From positions 62,001-126,000 of the forward strand of contig NZ_KB908379.1 in assembly GCF_000381005.1 (NCBI RefSeq): 64,000 nucleotides of DNA, written 5' to 3'. Positions 16,917 through 26,835 of the stretch are shown in pieces (position 1 is the stretch's first letter; each line of letters opens with the position of its first letter). The translations under genes and the position numbers were made by a program. The DNA comes from Selenomonas bovis DSM 23594 (GTDB taxonomy: Bacteria; Bacillota; Negativicutes; Selenomonadales; Selenomonadaceae). The notes under the pieces are model-generated. The model was given only the letters and a program-made list of their open reading frames with translations, made no database searches and was not told the DNA's origin.

Positions 16917-17859
16917 CTTCTGCCATTCCCTTCTTCGTGAAAACCATATCTTCCAGCCCATCAAAACGAAAGCCATTGGCAAGATGCATCTTGATCACAG
17001 GCGCATTTTCTTCCTTTACGAATAGCGTCACGACGCGCAGCCCTTTCATCAGCCGCAGGGCGTCCCAGTAGACGGCAACACCCGGGAAATCGCCATGACC
17101 GCGATACGCCGGGTCCGCGAGCCAATACCTGGCTTCCCCCCGTTTCCCATGTCGTGCGAGCCAAAAGACAGCGACGACACGACCGTCACGACGCGCCGCG
17201 AATATCTCACGCCGCTGGATAGCTGCCCTGATCTCTTCGCACGATGGCACGTTCTCCGTCATGACATCGAAATTCCGCTGCAAGAGGCGCGTGATTTCAT
17301 CTGTCTCCGACGGTCGGGCAAACTTATCTGCAGGAACGGCTAAGTCCTGGAGACGCTTCTGTATGCGCGTCATACGCCGCAAGCGGAACTGCTGCTGAAA
17401 GCCGCAATGCGTGAATCCATCTACGAGCTGCACGCGCCCACCTTCGTCTTTATCAGCGATCAGGTCCACCACAAGCGGCAGCGTACTGCATGGAAGGGCG
17501 CTTCGCAAAAGCTCCGTTAGAGCGCCAGCGCATGTGCTCCCATAGTAAAGGCGCTCATAGGATGTCCTCGTTTCGATCAAGAGGAAGGCGGTACAGGAAA
17601 GGACTGCCCGCACCTTCCCCGCATGGAGTTTCTTCTCCAACTCCTCCGGGGAAAGGAAGTAATCCGTCCGCCAATCTTTCGCTTGACTTCGCAGGAAGGT
17701 AAAAGCAGAGAGAACCTCTCGCGAGTCCTTCACCTCCCAGGCGGCGGCAGTTTCCTCAGGCGGCAGAGGAGAGCTGATCTGCCATCCGCGCTCGGGACGG
17801 TATGATACAGATGCCCCCCCCGATTGGACATCCGCCAATCTGATAATCTTCAATCTCAT
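16897..17859 (-). CDS. GNAT-type N-acyltransferase 2, paired with formyltransferase 2
   Basis: 320 residues from the ATG at 17859, which has a strong GAGAGGAGG just upstream. Same architecture as GNAT 1: a cluster-specific N-terminal half (FLRSQAKDWRTDYF) and a C-terminal GNAT domain (LADPAYRGHGDFPGVAVYW, VTLFVKEENAPVIKMH). The substitution GHGDFPG for the usual Q/RGxGxG/A pyrophosphate loop is conservative. The N-terminus overlaps the formyltransferase 2 gene by 104 bp and includes the G8 tract, again encoding GGA at about residue 15. An open frame extends upstream to 18057, but that part is out of keeping with the family and runs inside the formyltransferase. Confidence 0.8.
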   Translation of the reverse strand: MRLKIIRLADVQSGGASVSYRPERGWQISSPLPPEETAAAWEVKDSREVLSAFTFLRSQAKDWRTDYFLSPEELEKKLHAGKVRAVLSCTAFLLIETRTSYERLYYGSTCAGALTELLRSALPCSTLPLVVDLIADKDEGGRVQLVDGFTHCGFQQQFRLRRMTRIQKRLQDLAVPADKFARPSETDEITRLLQRNFDVMTENVPSCEEIRAAIQRREIFAARRDGRVVAVFWLARHGKRGEARYWLADPAYRGHGDFPGVAVYWDALRLMKGLRVVTLFVKEENAPVIKMHLANGFRFDGLEDMVFTKKGMAEDDERKD

Positions 17860-18573
17860 AAACCTCCTCTCCCAGGCGCAGTTTCGGCGGCGGCAGGATA
17901 GGGAGGCCCCCGTAGTCCAGCGCACGCAGGAAGGCGTAGGCCTTCGCCATCGACCATGTCGGGTCGAGCCAGCCGTCGTTGGGGACCTCGCGGGATAGGT
18001 AGAGGCGCCCCGGCGCCGTGATGCGCCTGCGCGAGTACATTCCCGCGAGGATCTCATCGATGTGCTGCCGGAACAGTCGGACGCTCGTGCGCGCCGTCGC
18101 CATCAAGAGCTCCAGCGCCGTCATGTCCGAGGTGATCGGCACTCGCTTCTGAAAGGCGATGGCGCCCGTATCCACGTCCGCTGCGATGATGTGCCAGGTC
18201 GCACCGCCATATGTCTCGCCGCGATAAATCTCCCACGTCGGCGCGTTGCGCCCGTGGTAGTCGGGCAGATAGGCATTGTGGAAATTGAGCAGCGTGAGAG
18301 GTGGGTGCGCCACGACCTCCCGCGGGAAGAGGTAGCTGTTGTGTGCACTCACGAGGAGCGCAGGCTGCGTTCGCGCGCAGAGGAAGTGCGGCAACGCCTC
18401 CGGCGTCAAGGGATGGAAGGGCACGCCGAGGCGCGCCGCCGTCTGCCGCATCGTCGGGACGTGCTCCTTTTCCACCGCGAGGCACACGAGCCGCTCGCCA
18501 CACGCCTGCGCCAGGATGCGCAAACAGTCCGCGCCGACGCGGCCTGTCCCCAGAAGTACACCTGCTCGTAACT
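17756..18573 (-). CDS. Formyltransferase-family protein 2, damaged N-terminus
   Basis: Paralogue of formyltransferase 1: GTGRVGADCLRILAQA, then the catalytic NFHNAYLPDYHGRNAPTWE and VDTGAIAFQ, ending YEIEDYQIGG and SSAA. The active-site Asn, His and Asp are kept. The beginning is not normal. Codons for YEQVYFW (matching YNQIYFM of paralogue 1) lie in another frame and join GTGRVG only if the four G at 18548-18551 were five; where paralogue 1 starts, AGT replaces ATG. No ATG, GTG or TTG stands in the current frame before the dinucleotide motif. Either the gene is inactivated, or the assembly has an error here, or this short G run is also variable. Confidence 0.75.
17814..17821 (-). repeat. G8 tract in the formyltransferase 2 / GNAT 2 overlap
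   Basis: Eight C on the given strand. Formyltransferase frame ATC GGG GGG GGC, GNAT frame TCG GGG GGG GCA: the same relation of frames as in pair 1 at 5748-5755. G7 would fuse the two genes. Confidence 0.92.
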
Positions 18574-18584
18574 GTCTTCTCCCT

Positions 18585-19013
18585 TTACTTCGATGCGCTG
18601 CCGAACCGTTCCGCCAACTGGTGCCGGTCGATCTTGCCATTGGGATTTCGCGGCATGGCGAGCACCTGCTGGAACTCCGTCGGCAGCATGTATTTCGGCA
18701 GGACCTTCGCGAGGTCTGCCCGCAGCACGCGGGCAGGGAGTTTCTGCGCGCTTTCATAGATCAGGACAATCTTCTTCTCCTGCTTGCGGTAGAGCACGCA
18801 GGCGTTCCTTATCGCCGGCTCACGGAGCGCCGCCGCTTCGATCTCACCGAGCTCGATGCGGTAGCCCATGTGCTTGACCTGAAAGTCCCGCCGCCCGAGG
18901 AAGAGGATTTCCCCGTCCTCGCGCTCCTTGCCAAGAAAACGGCAGAGATTGTATATGAGGTTCGTGATCCCTATGTGGAACTCCATCCGCTTCCTTCCCT
19001 TCACATACGGCAA
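18585..19013 (-). pseudogene. Remnant of an adenylation enzyme (AMP-binding C-terminal domain)
   Basis: 142 codons that cover only the end of a DltA/NRPS-like adenylation protein: EDGEILFLGRRDFQVKHMGYRIELGEIE (A8 region) through NPNGKIDRHQL with the A10 Lys. The large N-terminal AMP-binding domain is missing, and the first 35 codons no longer match the family. It is similar to the C-terminal domain of the intact adenylation gene directly upstream, so it looks like what is left of a tandem duplicate. A small domain could still be made from the TTG at 19013, but nothing suggests a use for it. Confidence 0.65.
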
Positions 19014-19071
19014 TCTGCAAGGTCATCACCGCATCACAGGCAGTAAGAATTACCGGACAAGGCGTGGTAGG

Positions 19072-20595
19072 CTATTGATTTTTCTGTCTCTTATCTTGCG
19101 CGTAAGACCGCATGAGCTCCTTCCGATCGAATTTCCCATTCGCGGTCAAGGGCAGACGATCAAGCTGCCGCGTGATCTTGGGCAACATGTAGTCTGGCAA
19201 CAGGTCACGTAGCGCGCGATAGACTGCAGCAGGCTCTGCCGCTCCCGCATAGCAGAGAACAATCTCCGATGCTTCCGCGTCGTAAAGGCAGACCGCCTGG
19301 TGAATGTCCGGCAGTGCCGCAGCAGCCGTCTCGATTTCACCCAGTTCGATCCGATGTCCCATATACTTGATCTGAAAATCTTTGCGGCCGTCGTACATCA
19401 GTTCCCCGTGCATATTATAGTGCACGATATCGCCTGTGCGGTAGATGATCTCCCTCTCCTTCCGCAAGGGATTCTGCACAAACACGGCCTTCGTCTTCTC
19501 CGGGTTTTTATAGTAACCGAGTGCCAACGATGCACCGCGGACGCAAAGCTCGCCCTTGAACTCCGGCTGCATGATACGCCGATCCTCTTCATCGAGGACG
19601 AAGACCGTCTCCGGACGGCATTCCCTGCCAATAGGCAACGGCTCATCATCGCGGAATGGTCGGTTCACGATGTAATATGTACAATCGACGGTGACCTCTG
19701 TCGGACCGTAGAGATTGGCAAAGACCGCCTTCGGCAGACGCTTCCGCCAGATATTCAGCTGCTTGTTCGGCATAACTTCCCCGGCAAACAGCACCTTTTT
19801 CAGGCAGGAAATATCGCAGTCATTGAGGATGCCAAAATTGGCGACACTGCACAAAACGGACGGCACCCAGAAGACGAGACTGATATGATGATCCCGCACA
19901 TACTCAAGCAAGCGAATTGGGAAGATGAACGCCTTGCGCGGGATGATGCAAAGCGTCGCGCCGTTCCTGACCGTCTGATAGATATCGAGCACGGAGTTAT
20001 CGAAAAAGAATGGTGCCTGATTGCCGATGATGTCCTTTTCCGTGACAGCAAATGTCTCGCGAACCCATTCCGTATAGTCCATGACCGACCGCTGCCGGAT
20101 CGTCACGCCTTTTGGTGTGCCCGTAGAACCGGAGGTAAAGAGCACATAAAGGATATCCTGTTCGGAAACCTTCTCACGAACGCTCGCGAGCAGTGTCTCT
20201 TCTATCTCCTGTCGAAGGAGATCCTCATAGAAAAGCACAGGGATTTCCCCAGGATCCATCAATCTCCCCCGGTGTGCCTGATCTGTGATGATGGCAGCCG
20301 GGGAGAGCGTCTCAAGAATTTTCGCCTGACGCACCTTCGGCATCTTCGCATCGAGAACCGTATAGAAAGCCCCGGCATACGCGACTCCCAAAAAGGAAAT
20401 GACTGCCGCACGCGTCTGCCCGAGAAAGACAACTACAGGCGCATGGAATATATTCCGCCTTGCCAAGGCGGTCGCTATGGCGCGCGCCTGCCGACGAAAT
20501 TCCGCAAATGTCGTCGTTCCCTCTTGATCGATAAGTGCCGTCTTCTCTGAGAATCTCCGCGCCGTCTCATCGAGAGCATCTGTCGTCAGTTTCAT
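19072..20595 (-). CDS. Stand-alone amino-acid adenylation enzyme (DltA/NRPS A-domain type)
   Basis: 507 residues, the full length of a DltA-like enzyme. Motifs A3 LFTSGSTGTPKGVTI, A5 NLYGPTEVTVDC, A7 YRTGDIVHY, A8 DFQIKYMGHRIELGEIE and A10 LTANGKFDRKEL with the catalytic Lys are all present. It should activate an amino acid (or a small acid) as AMP ester and load it on one of the cluster carrier proteins; no carrier or condensation domain is attached. DltB and DltD are absent, so it is not a teichoic-acid alanylation operon. It is the first gene of the cluster, about 100 nt downstream of the promoter with the poly-G spacer. GGAAGAGG precedes the ATG. Confidence 0.9.
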   Translation of the reverse strand: MKLTTDALDETARRFSEKTALIDQEGTTTFAEFRRQARAIATALARRNIFHAPVVVFLGQTRAAVISFLGVAYAGAFYTVLDAKMPKVRQAKILETLSPAAIITDQAHRGRLMDPGEIPVLFYEDLLRQEIEETLLASVREKVSEQDILYVLFTSGSTGTPKGVTIRQRSVMDYTEWVRETFAVTEKDIIGNQAPFFFDNSVLDIYQTVRNGATLCIIPRKAFIFPIRLLEYVRDHHISLVFWVPSVLCSVANFGILNDCDISCLKKVLFAGEVMPNKQLNIWRKRLPKAVFANLYGPTEVTVDCTYYIVNRPFRDDEPLPIGRECRPETVFVLDEEDRRIMQPEFKGELCVRGASLALGYYKNPEKTKAVFVQNPLRKEREIIYRTGDIVHYNMHGELMYDGRKDFQIKYMGHRIELGEIETAAAALPDIHQAVCLYDAEASEIVLCYAGAAEPAAVYRALRDLLPDYMLPKITRQLDRLPLTANGKFDRKELMRSYAQDKRQKNQ

Positions 20596-20689
20596 CTACC
20601 TCTTCCTTTCGTACGGATAAATCGCACTTCATGACAAGTATATGTCACGCAAATATGATCTAACATTCATCTTCTCCGCACTAGCTTTT

Positions 20690-20717
20690 ATTATACTATG
20701 AATGTCCCCCCCCACAA
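20690..20717 (-). promoter_or_regulatory. Cluster promoter with a G8 tract in its spacer
   Basis: On the minus strand a perfect -10 TATAAT (20690-20695) follows a -35-like TTGTGG (20712-20717) with a 16-bp spacer. The G8 tract spans 20706-20713, so its length sets the spacer: 16 bp at G8, 17 bp (optimal) at G9, 15 bp at G7. Start of transcription should be near 20683, about 90 nt before the adenylation gene. The -35 match is weak (TTG only), as in other spacer-tract promoters. Confidence 0.72.
20706..20713 (-). repeat. G8 tract in the cluster promoter
   Basis: Eight C on the given strand between a -35-like element and TATAAT; non-coding. See the promoter entry for its effect on spacing. Confidence 0.9.
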
Positions 20718-20775
20718 GACATTTTCATCCCCACGTTCGTTTCATAAAATCAACAGAATCATCTAGCAATTTTTT

Positions 20776-20902
20776 GCGTAGATGCGCTGTATCTCTCTAG
20801 GCGGCAAGCCGGAAACGTAGCGCCAAAACGCTTCATCGCGTTTTGTGCTGAGGATTGTAGAGTGACGCGGGAAGACGAAGTGCCGAATGAATCAGTGTTT
20901 CC
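20776..20902. repeat. Dispersed MITE-like repeat, copy B
   Basis: About 127 bp, same orientation as copy A (GCGTAGATGCGCTGTATCTC at the left, TGAATCAGTGTTTCC at the right). The left inverted end is missing. An internal hairpin AAAACGC/GCGTTTT is kept. It lies directly upstream of the cluster promoter. The rest of the 20.72-21.05 kb gap holds only the argH terminator. Confidence 0.8.
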
Positions 20903-20990
20903 CTAAATCTTGTAAGCTGCTGGATATTACCATACCTTTTGTGCAGCCGCCACTTCGATCAGTGGCATTGGCTGGCTTATATTACACACC

Positions 20991-21030
20991 AAAAAGCCAC
21001 CGCACAGTGTTTTGCTATGCGATGGCTTTT
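20991..21030 (-). terminator. Terminator after argH
   Basis: AAAAAGCCACCGCA pairs with TGCGATGGCTTTT around a short loop. T-rich on both strands, so it may work in both directions. It closes the arginine operon, 20 bp after the argH stop. Confidence 0.8.
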
Positions 21031-21049
21031 AGCTACGATATACGTTCGA

Positions 21050-23679
<2,630 letters not shown>

Positions 23680-23702
23680 AGTGAGTAACCTCTTTTCTTA
23701 TT

Positions 23703-24635
23703 TCAGTCGCCCATGGTGAGCGCCATGATGGCTTTCTGCGTGTGCAGGCGGTTCTCCGCCTCGTCGAAGATCACGTCGGCATTCGCCTCGAGAACCTCCT
23801 CAGTGATCTCCTCGCCGCGGTAAGCGGGCAGGCAGTGCATGACGATGACGCGCTTGTCCGCGCCCTTGAGGAGTTCCTTGTTGACCTGGTAAGGGGCAAA
23901 GATCTTTTTGCGCATCTCGTGCTCCGCCTCCTGCCCCATGCTCGCCCAGGTGTCGGTCACGACGATATCGGCATCCTTGACGGCTTCCTGAGGATCCGTG
24001 ACGAGCGAGAGCTCCGCGCCCGTCTCCTCCGCGTCCTTGCAGGCGTTCTCGAAGACGGTCGCGTCGGGGCGGTAGTCCTCCGGCGTCGCTGCGACAAAGG
24101 TCATGCCGACCTTGGCACAGCCGTAGAGATAGGAGTTCGTCATGTTGTTGCCGTCGCCTACATAGGCCATCTTAAGCCCCTTGAGATTCTGCCCCTTGTG
24201 CTCGCGGATGGTCAGCAGATCCGTCAGGACCTGGCAGGGATGCAGAAGATCCGTCAGCGCGTTGATGACGGGAATATCCGCCCATTTGGCGAGCTCCTCC
24301 ACGCGATCATGGCCGAACGTGCGGATCATGATGCCGTCGAGGTAACGCGAGAGCACGCGCGCCGTATCCTTGATGGGTTCGCCGCGGCCAAGCTGCAGGT
24401 CGCGGCTCGAGAGGAAGAGCGCCTGCCCGCCGAGCTGGTACATGCCTGTCTCGAACGAAACGCGCGTGCGCGTCGAAGATTTCTCGAAAATCATGCCGAG
24501 CGTCTTGCCTGCGAGCAGGTGATGCTCGACACCAGCCTTCTGCATGGCCTTGAGTTCTTTGGCAAGGGAAAGGATTTCCTCGACCTCTGCGACGGAAAGG
24601 TCATGGATGGATAACAGGTCTTTGCCTTTGAGCAT
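23703..24635 (-). CDS. argF: Ornithine carbamoyltransferase
   Basis: 310 residues; makes citrulline from ornithine and carbamoyl phosphate. Carbamoyl-phosphate loop SSTRTRVSFE, HPCQVLTDL, ornithine-site MHCLPAYRGEEI and the VTDTWASMGQE SMG loop are all in place, which fits the anabolic enzyme. It lies 87 bp downstream of argD. Confidence 0.97.
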   Translation of the reverse strand: MLKGKDLLSIHDLSVAEVEEILSLAKELKAMQKAGVEHHLLAGKTLGMIFEKSSTRTRVSFETGMYQLGGQALFLSSRDLQLGRGEPIKDTARVLSRYLDGIMIRTFGHDRVEELAKWADIPVINALTDLLHPCQVLTDLLTIREHKGQNLKGLKMAYVGDGNNMTNSYLYGCAKVGMTFVAATPEDYRPDATVFENACKDAEETGAELSLVTDPQEAVKDADIVVTDTWASMGQEAEHEMRKKIFAPYQVNKELLKGADKRVIVMHCLPAYRGEEITEEVLEANADVIFDEAENRLHTQKAIMALTMGD

Positions 24636-24722
24636 GCCATTACCTCCAAATCTTGATATGTTCCATGAAGGTCACCATTGTCCTTCATTATACAACATTG
24701 CTTCATGCCTGACTAGGGCCGG

Positions 24723-25922
24723 TCAGCAGTATTTCGGCAGGACATCGTCGAGCTTCGCGAGGACGTCATCGACCTGCTGCTCTGTGATGATGAGCGGCGG
24801 GATGAAGCGCAGGACGTTGCCTGCTGTGCAGTTGATGATGGCTCCCTTCGCGAGGACATCATTGACGATGTCACGGCCAGGGCGCGTGAGCTCCGCGCCG
24901 AGGATGAGCCCCGTGCCGCGCACTTCCTTGATGAGCGCGGGGTATTTCTGCTGGAGGCTCAGCAGCTGTGCCTTGAAGTAGCTGCCGACCTTCTCGACAT
25001 GTTTGAGGAACGCAGGCTGCGGCACGGTGTCAAGCACGACGTTCGCCGCGGCACAGGCCAGCGGATTGCCGCCGAAGGTCGTGCCGTGATCGCCCGGCTT
25101 CATCGCGGCTGCCGCTTCCTCGGTCGTGATGAAGGCACCGATGGGCACGCCGCCCGCGAGGCCCTTCGCGAGTGTCACGATGTCCGGCTTCACGCCGTAT
25201 TTCTCGTAGGCGAAGAACTTGCCGCTGCGGCCGATGCCTGCCTGGATCTCGTCGAAGATGAGCAGCGCGTGGTATTTGTTGCAGAGCGCGCGCACCTGCT
25301 CGAGGTAGCCGGGCGCCGGTGTATAGACGCCGCCCTCGCCCTGTATGGTCTCGAGCATGACGGCGCAAGTCTTCTCACTCATCATCTGCGCGAGCGCGTC
25401 AATGTCATTGTAGGGAACGTAGTCAAAGCCTGCCGGCAGCGGGCCGAAGCCCTCATGGTAGTGCGGCTGTCCCGTCGCCGTGAGCGTCGCAATCGTGCGG
25501 CCATGGAAGCTGCCCAGCGCCGTGATGATCTGCGATTTCTCCGGGTCGAGAGAATGCGCGTATTTGCGCGCGACCTTGATGGCGCCCTCGTTCGCCTCCG
25601 CACCGGAGTTGCCGAAGAACGCCCGGTCGAGTCCCGAGAGCTTCACGAGTTTCGCTGCGGCATCTGCCTGCGTCTCTGTATAGTAGAGGTTCGAGCAGTG
25701 GATCATCTTGCCTGCCTGACGGCTGATGGCCTCGACGAGCGGTGCGTAGGCGTGGCCGAGCACGTTGACGGCGATGCCGCCGAGGAAGTCGAGGTACTTG
25801 TTCCCGTCCACGTCATAGGCATAGGCTCCCTCGCCGTGGTCGAGAACGATCTTGTAACGGCTGAAGACCGGCAGATAGTCCGCCGCATCCTCAGCAAAAA
25901 CCTTCTCATCTATTTCACTCAT
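24723..25922 (-). CDS. argD: Acetylornithine aminotransferase
   Basis: 399 residues, class III PLP aminotransferase. FGNSGAEANEGAIK binds the phosphate, LIFDEIQAGIGRSG supplies the Asp, and the PLP Lys is in VTLAKGLAGGVP. The open frame extends upstream to 26057 but the first 45 codons there overlap argB and are unlike the family; the ATG at 25922 (MSEIDEKVF) is the better start, 14 bp after argB. Confidence 0.96.
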   Translation of the reverse strand: MSEIDEKVFAEDAADYLPVFSRYKIVLDHGEGAYAYDVDGNKYLDFLGGIAVNVLGHAYAPLVEAISRQAGKMIHCSNLYYTETQADAAAKLVKLSGLDRAFFGNSGAEANEGAIKVARKYAHSLDPEKSQIITALGSFHGRTIATLTATGQPHYHEGFGPLPAGFDYVPYNDIDALAQMMSEKTCAVMLETIQGEGGVYTPAPGYLEQVRALCNKYHALLIFDEIQAGIGRSGKFFAYEKYGVKPDIVTLAKGLAGGVPIGAFITTEEAAAAMKPGDHGTTFGGNPLACAAANVVLDTVPQPAFLKHVEKVGSYFKAQLLSLQQKYPALIKEVRGTGLILGAELTRPGRDIVNDVLAKGAIINCTAGNVLRFIPPLIITEQQVDDVLAKLDDVLPKYC

Positions 25923-25936
25923 AAAACAAAACTCTC

Positions 25937-26821
25937 CTATCTGACGACCTGTGTGCCGATGCCCTGCGGCGTCAGCACCTCGAGCAGGATGGAGTGCGCG
26001 AGGCGGCCGTCGATGATATGCGCCTTGACCGCGCCGGCGTCGAGCGCCTTGAGGCATGCCTCGATCTTCGGGATCATGCCGCCCTCGATGATGCCGGTTT
26101 TGATGTACTCCCGCGCCTCCGCCTGATGCAGCGTGGAAATGAAGGTATCCTTGTCATGATAGTCCTTGTAGACGCCTTCGATATCCGTGAGCAGCAACAG
26201 CTTTTCCGCGTGGAGCGCGCCGGCGATCTCCGCAGCGACGTAGTCTGCATTGATATTGTAGCTCGCGCCCTCCTCATCGACACCGATCGGCGCGATGACG
26301 GGGATGTAGTCATGGTCGATGAGATCGTCGAGCAGACCGGTGTCGACTTTCTCCACCTCGCCGACATAGCCGATATCGACCTTTTTCGCATCATCGCCAT
26401 CGTAGACGGTCGCGAGCTTCTTCTTCGCGCGGATGAGGCCCGCATCCTTGCCCGAGATGCCGACGGCCTTGACGCCGCGGTGATTGAGCAGGTTGACAAT
26501 CTCGGAATTCACCTTGCCGTCGAGCACCATCTCCGCGATCTCGACGGTCTCCTCATCTGTGACGCGCAGGCCGGAGACGAAGGATGTCTGCTTGCCGACC
26601 TTCTTGAGGAAGCCGGTGATCTCCGGACCGCCGCCGTGAATGATGACGGGGCGCACACCGACGTACTTGAGCAGTGCGATATCCTCCATGACCTTTTCCT
26701 TCAGGGTATCGCTCACCATGGCATTGCCGCCGTACTTGACGACGATGGTCTTACCGTAGAACTTCTGGATATAAGGCAGCGCCTCGATGAGGACGGATGC
26801 CTTGTCCTCTGCTGAAAACAT
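25937..26821 (-). CDS. argB: Acetylglutamate kinase
   Basis: 294 residues. VVKYGGNAM at the start, the VIIHGGGPEI loop and the VRGxxN-like VNSEIVNLLN segment mark N-acetylglutamate kinase. An ATG at 26836 lies in front, but GGGAGGAG sits between the two, so the ATG at 26821 (MFSAEDK) is the likely start. The N-terminal helix found in arginine-inhibited kinases seems present (SVLIEALPYIQKFYGK), so feedback inhibition is likely. Confidence 0.96.
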   Translation of the reverse strand: MFSAEDKASVLIEALPYIQKFYGKTIVVKYGGNAMVSDTLKEKVMEDIALLKYVGVRPVIIHGGGPEITGFLKKVGKQTSFVSGLRVTDEETVEIAEMVLDGKVNSEIVNLLNHRGVKAVGISGKDAGLIRAKKKLATVYDGDDAKKVDIGYVGEVEKVDTGLLDDLIDHDYIPVIAPIGVDEEGASYNINADYVAAEIAGALHAEKLLLLTDIEGVYKDYHDKDTFISTLHQAEAREYIKTGIIEGGMIPKIEACLKALDAGAVKAHIIDGRLAHSILLEVLTPQGIGTQVVR

Positions 26822-26835
26822 CGAAGCTCCTCCCA

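Noticed and set aside
19072-20595. dltA of a teichoic-acid D-alanylation operon
   Set aside because: DltB, DltC order and DltD are missing; the neighbours are formyltransferase, GNAT and SDR genes.
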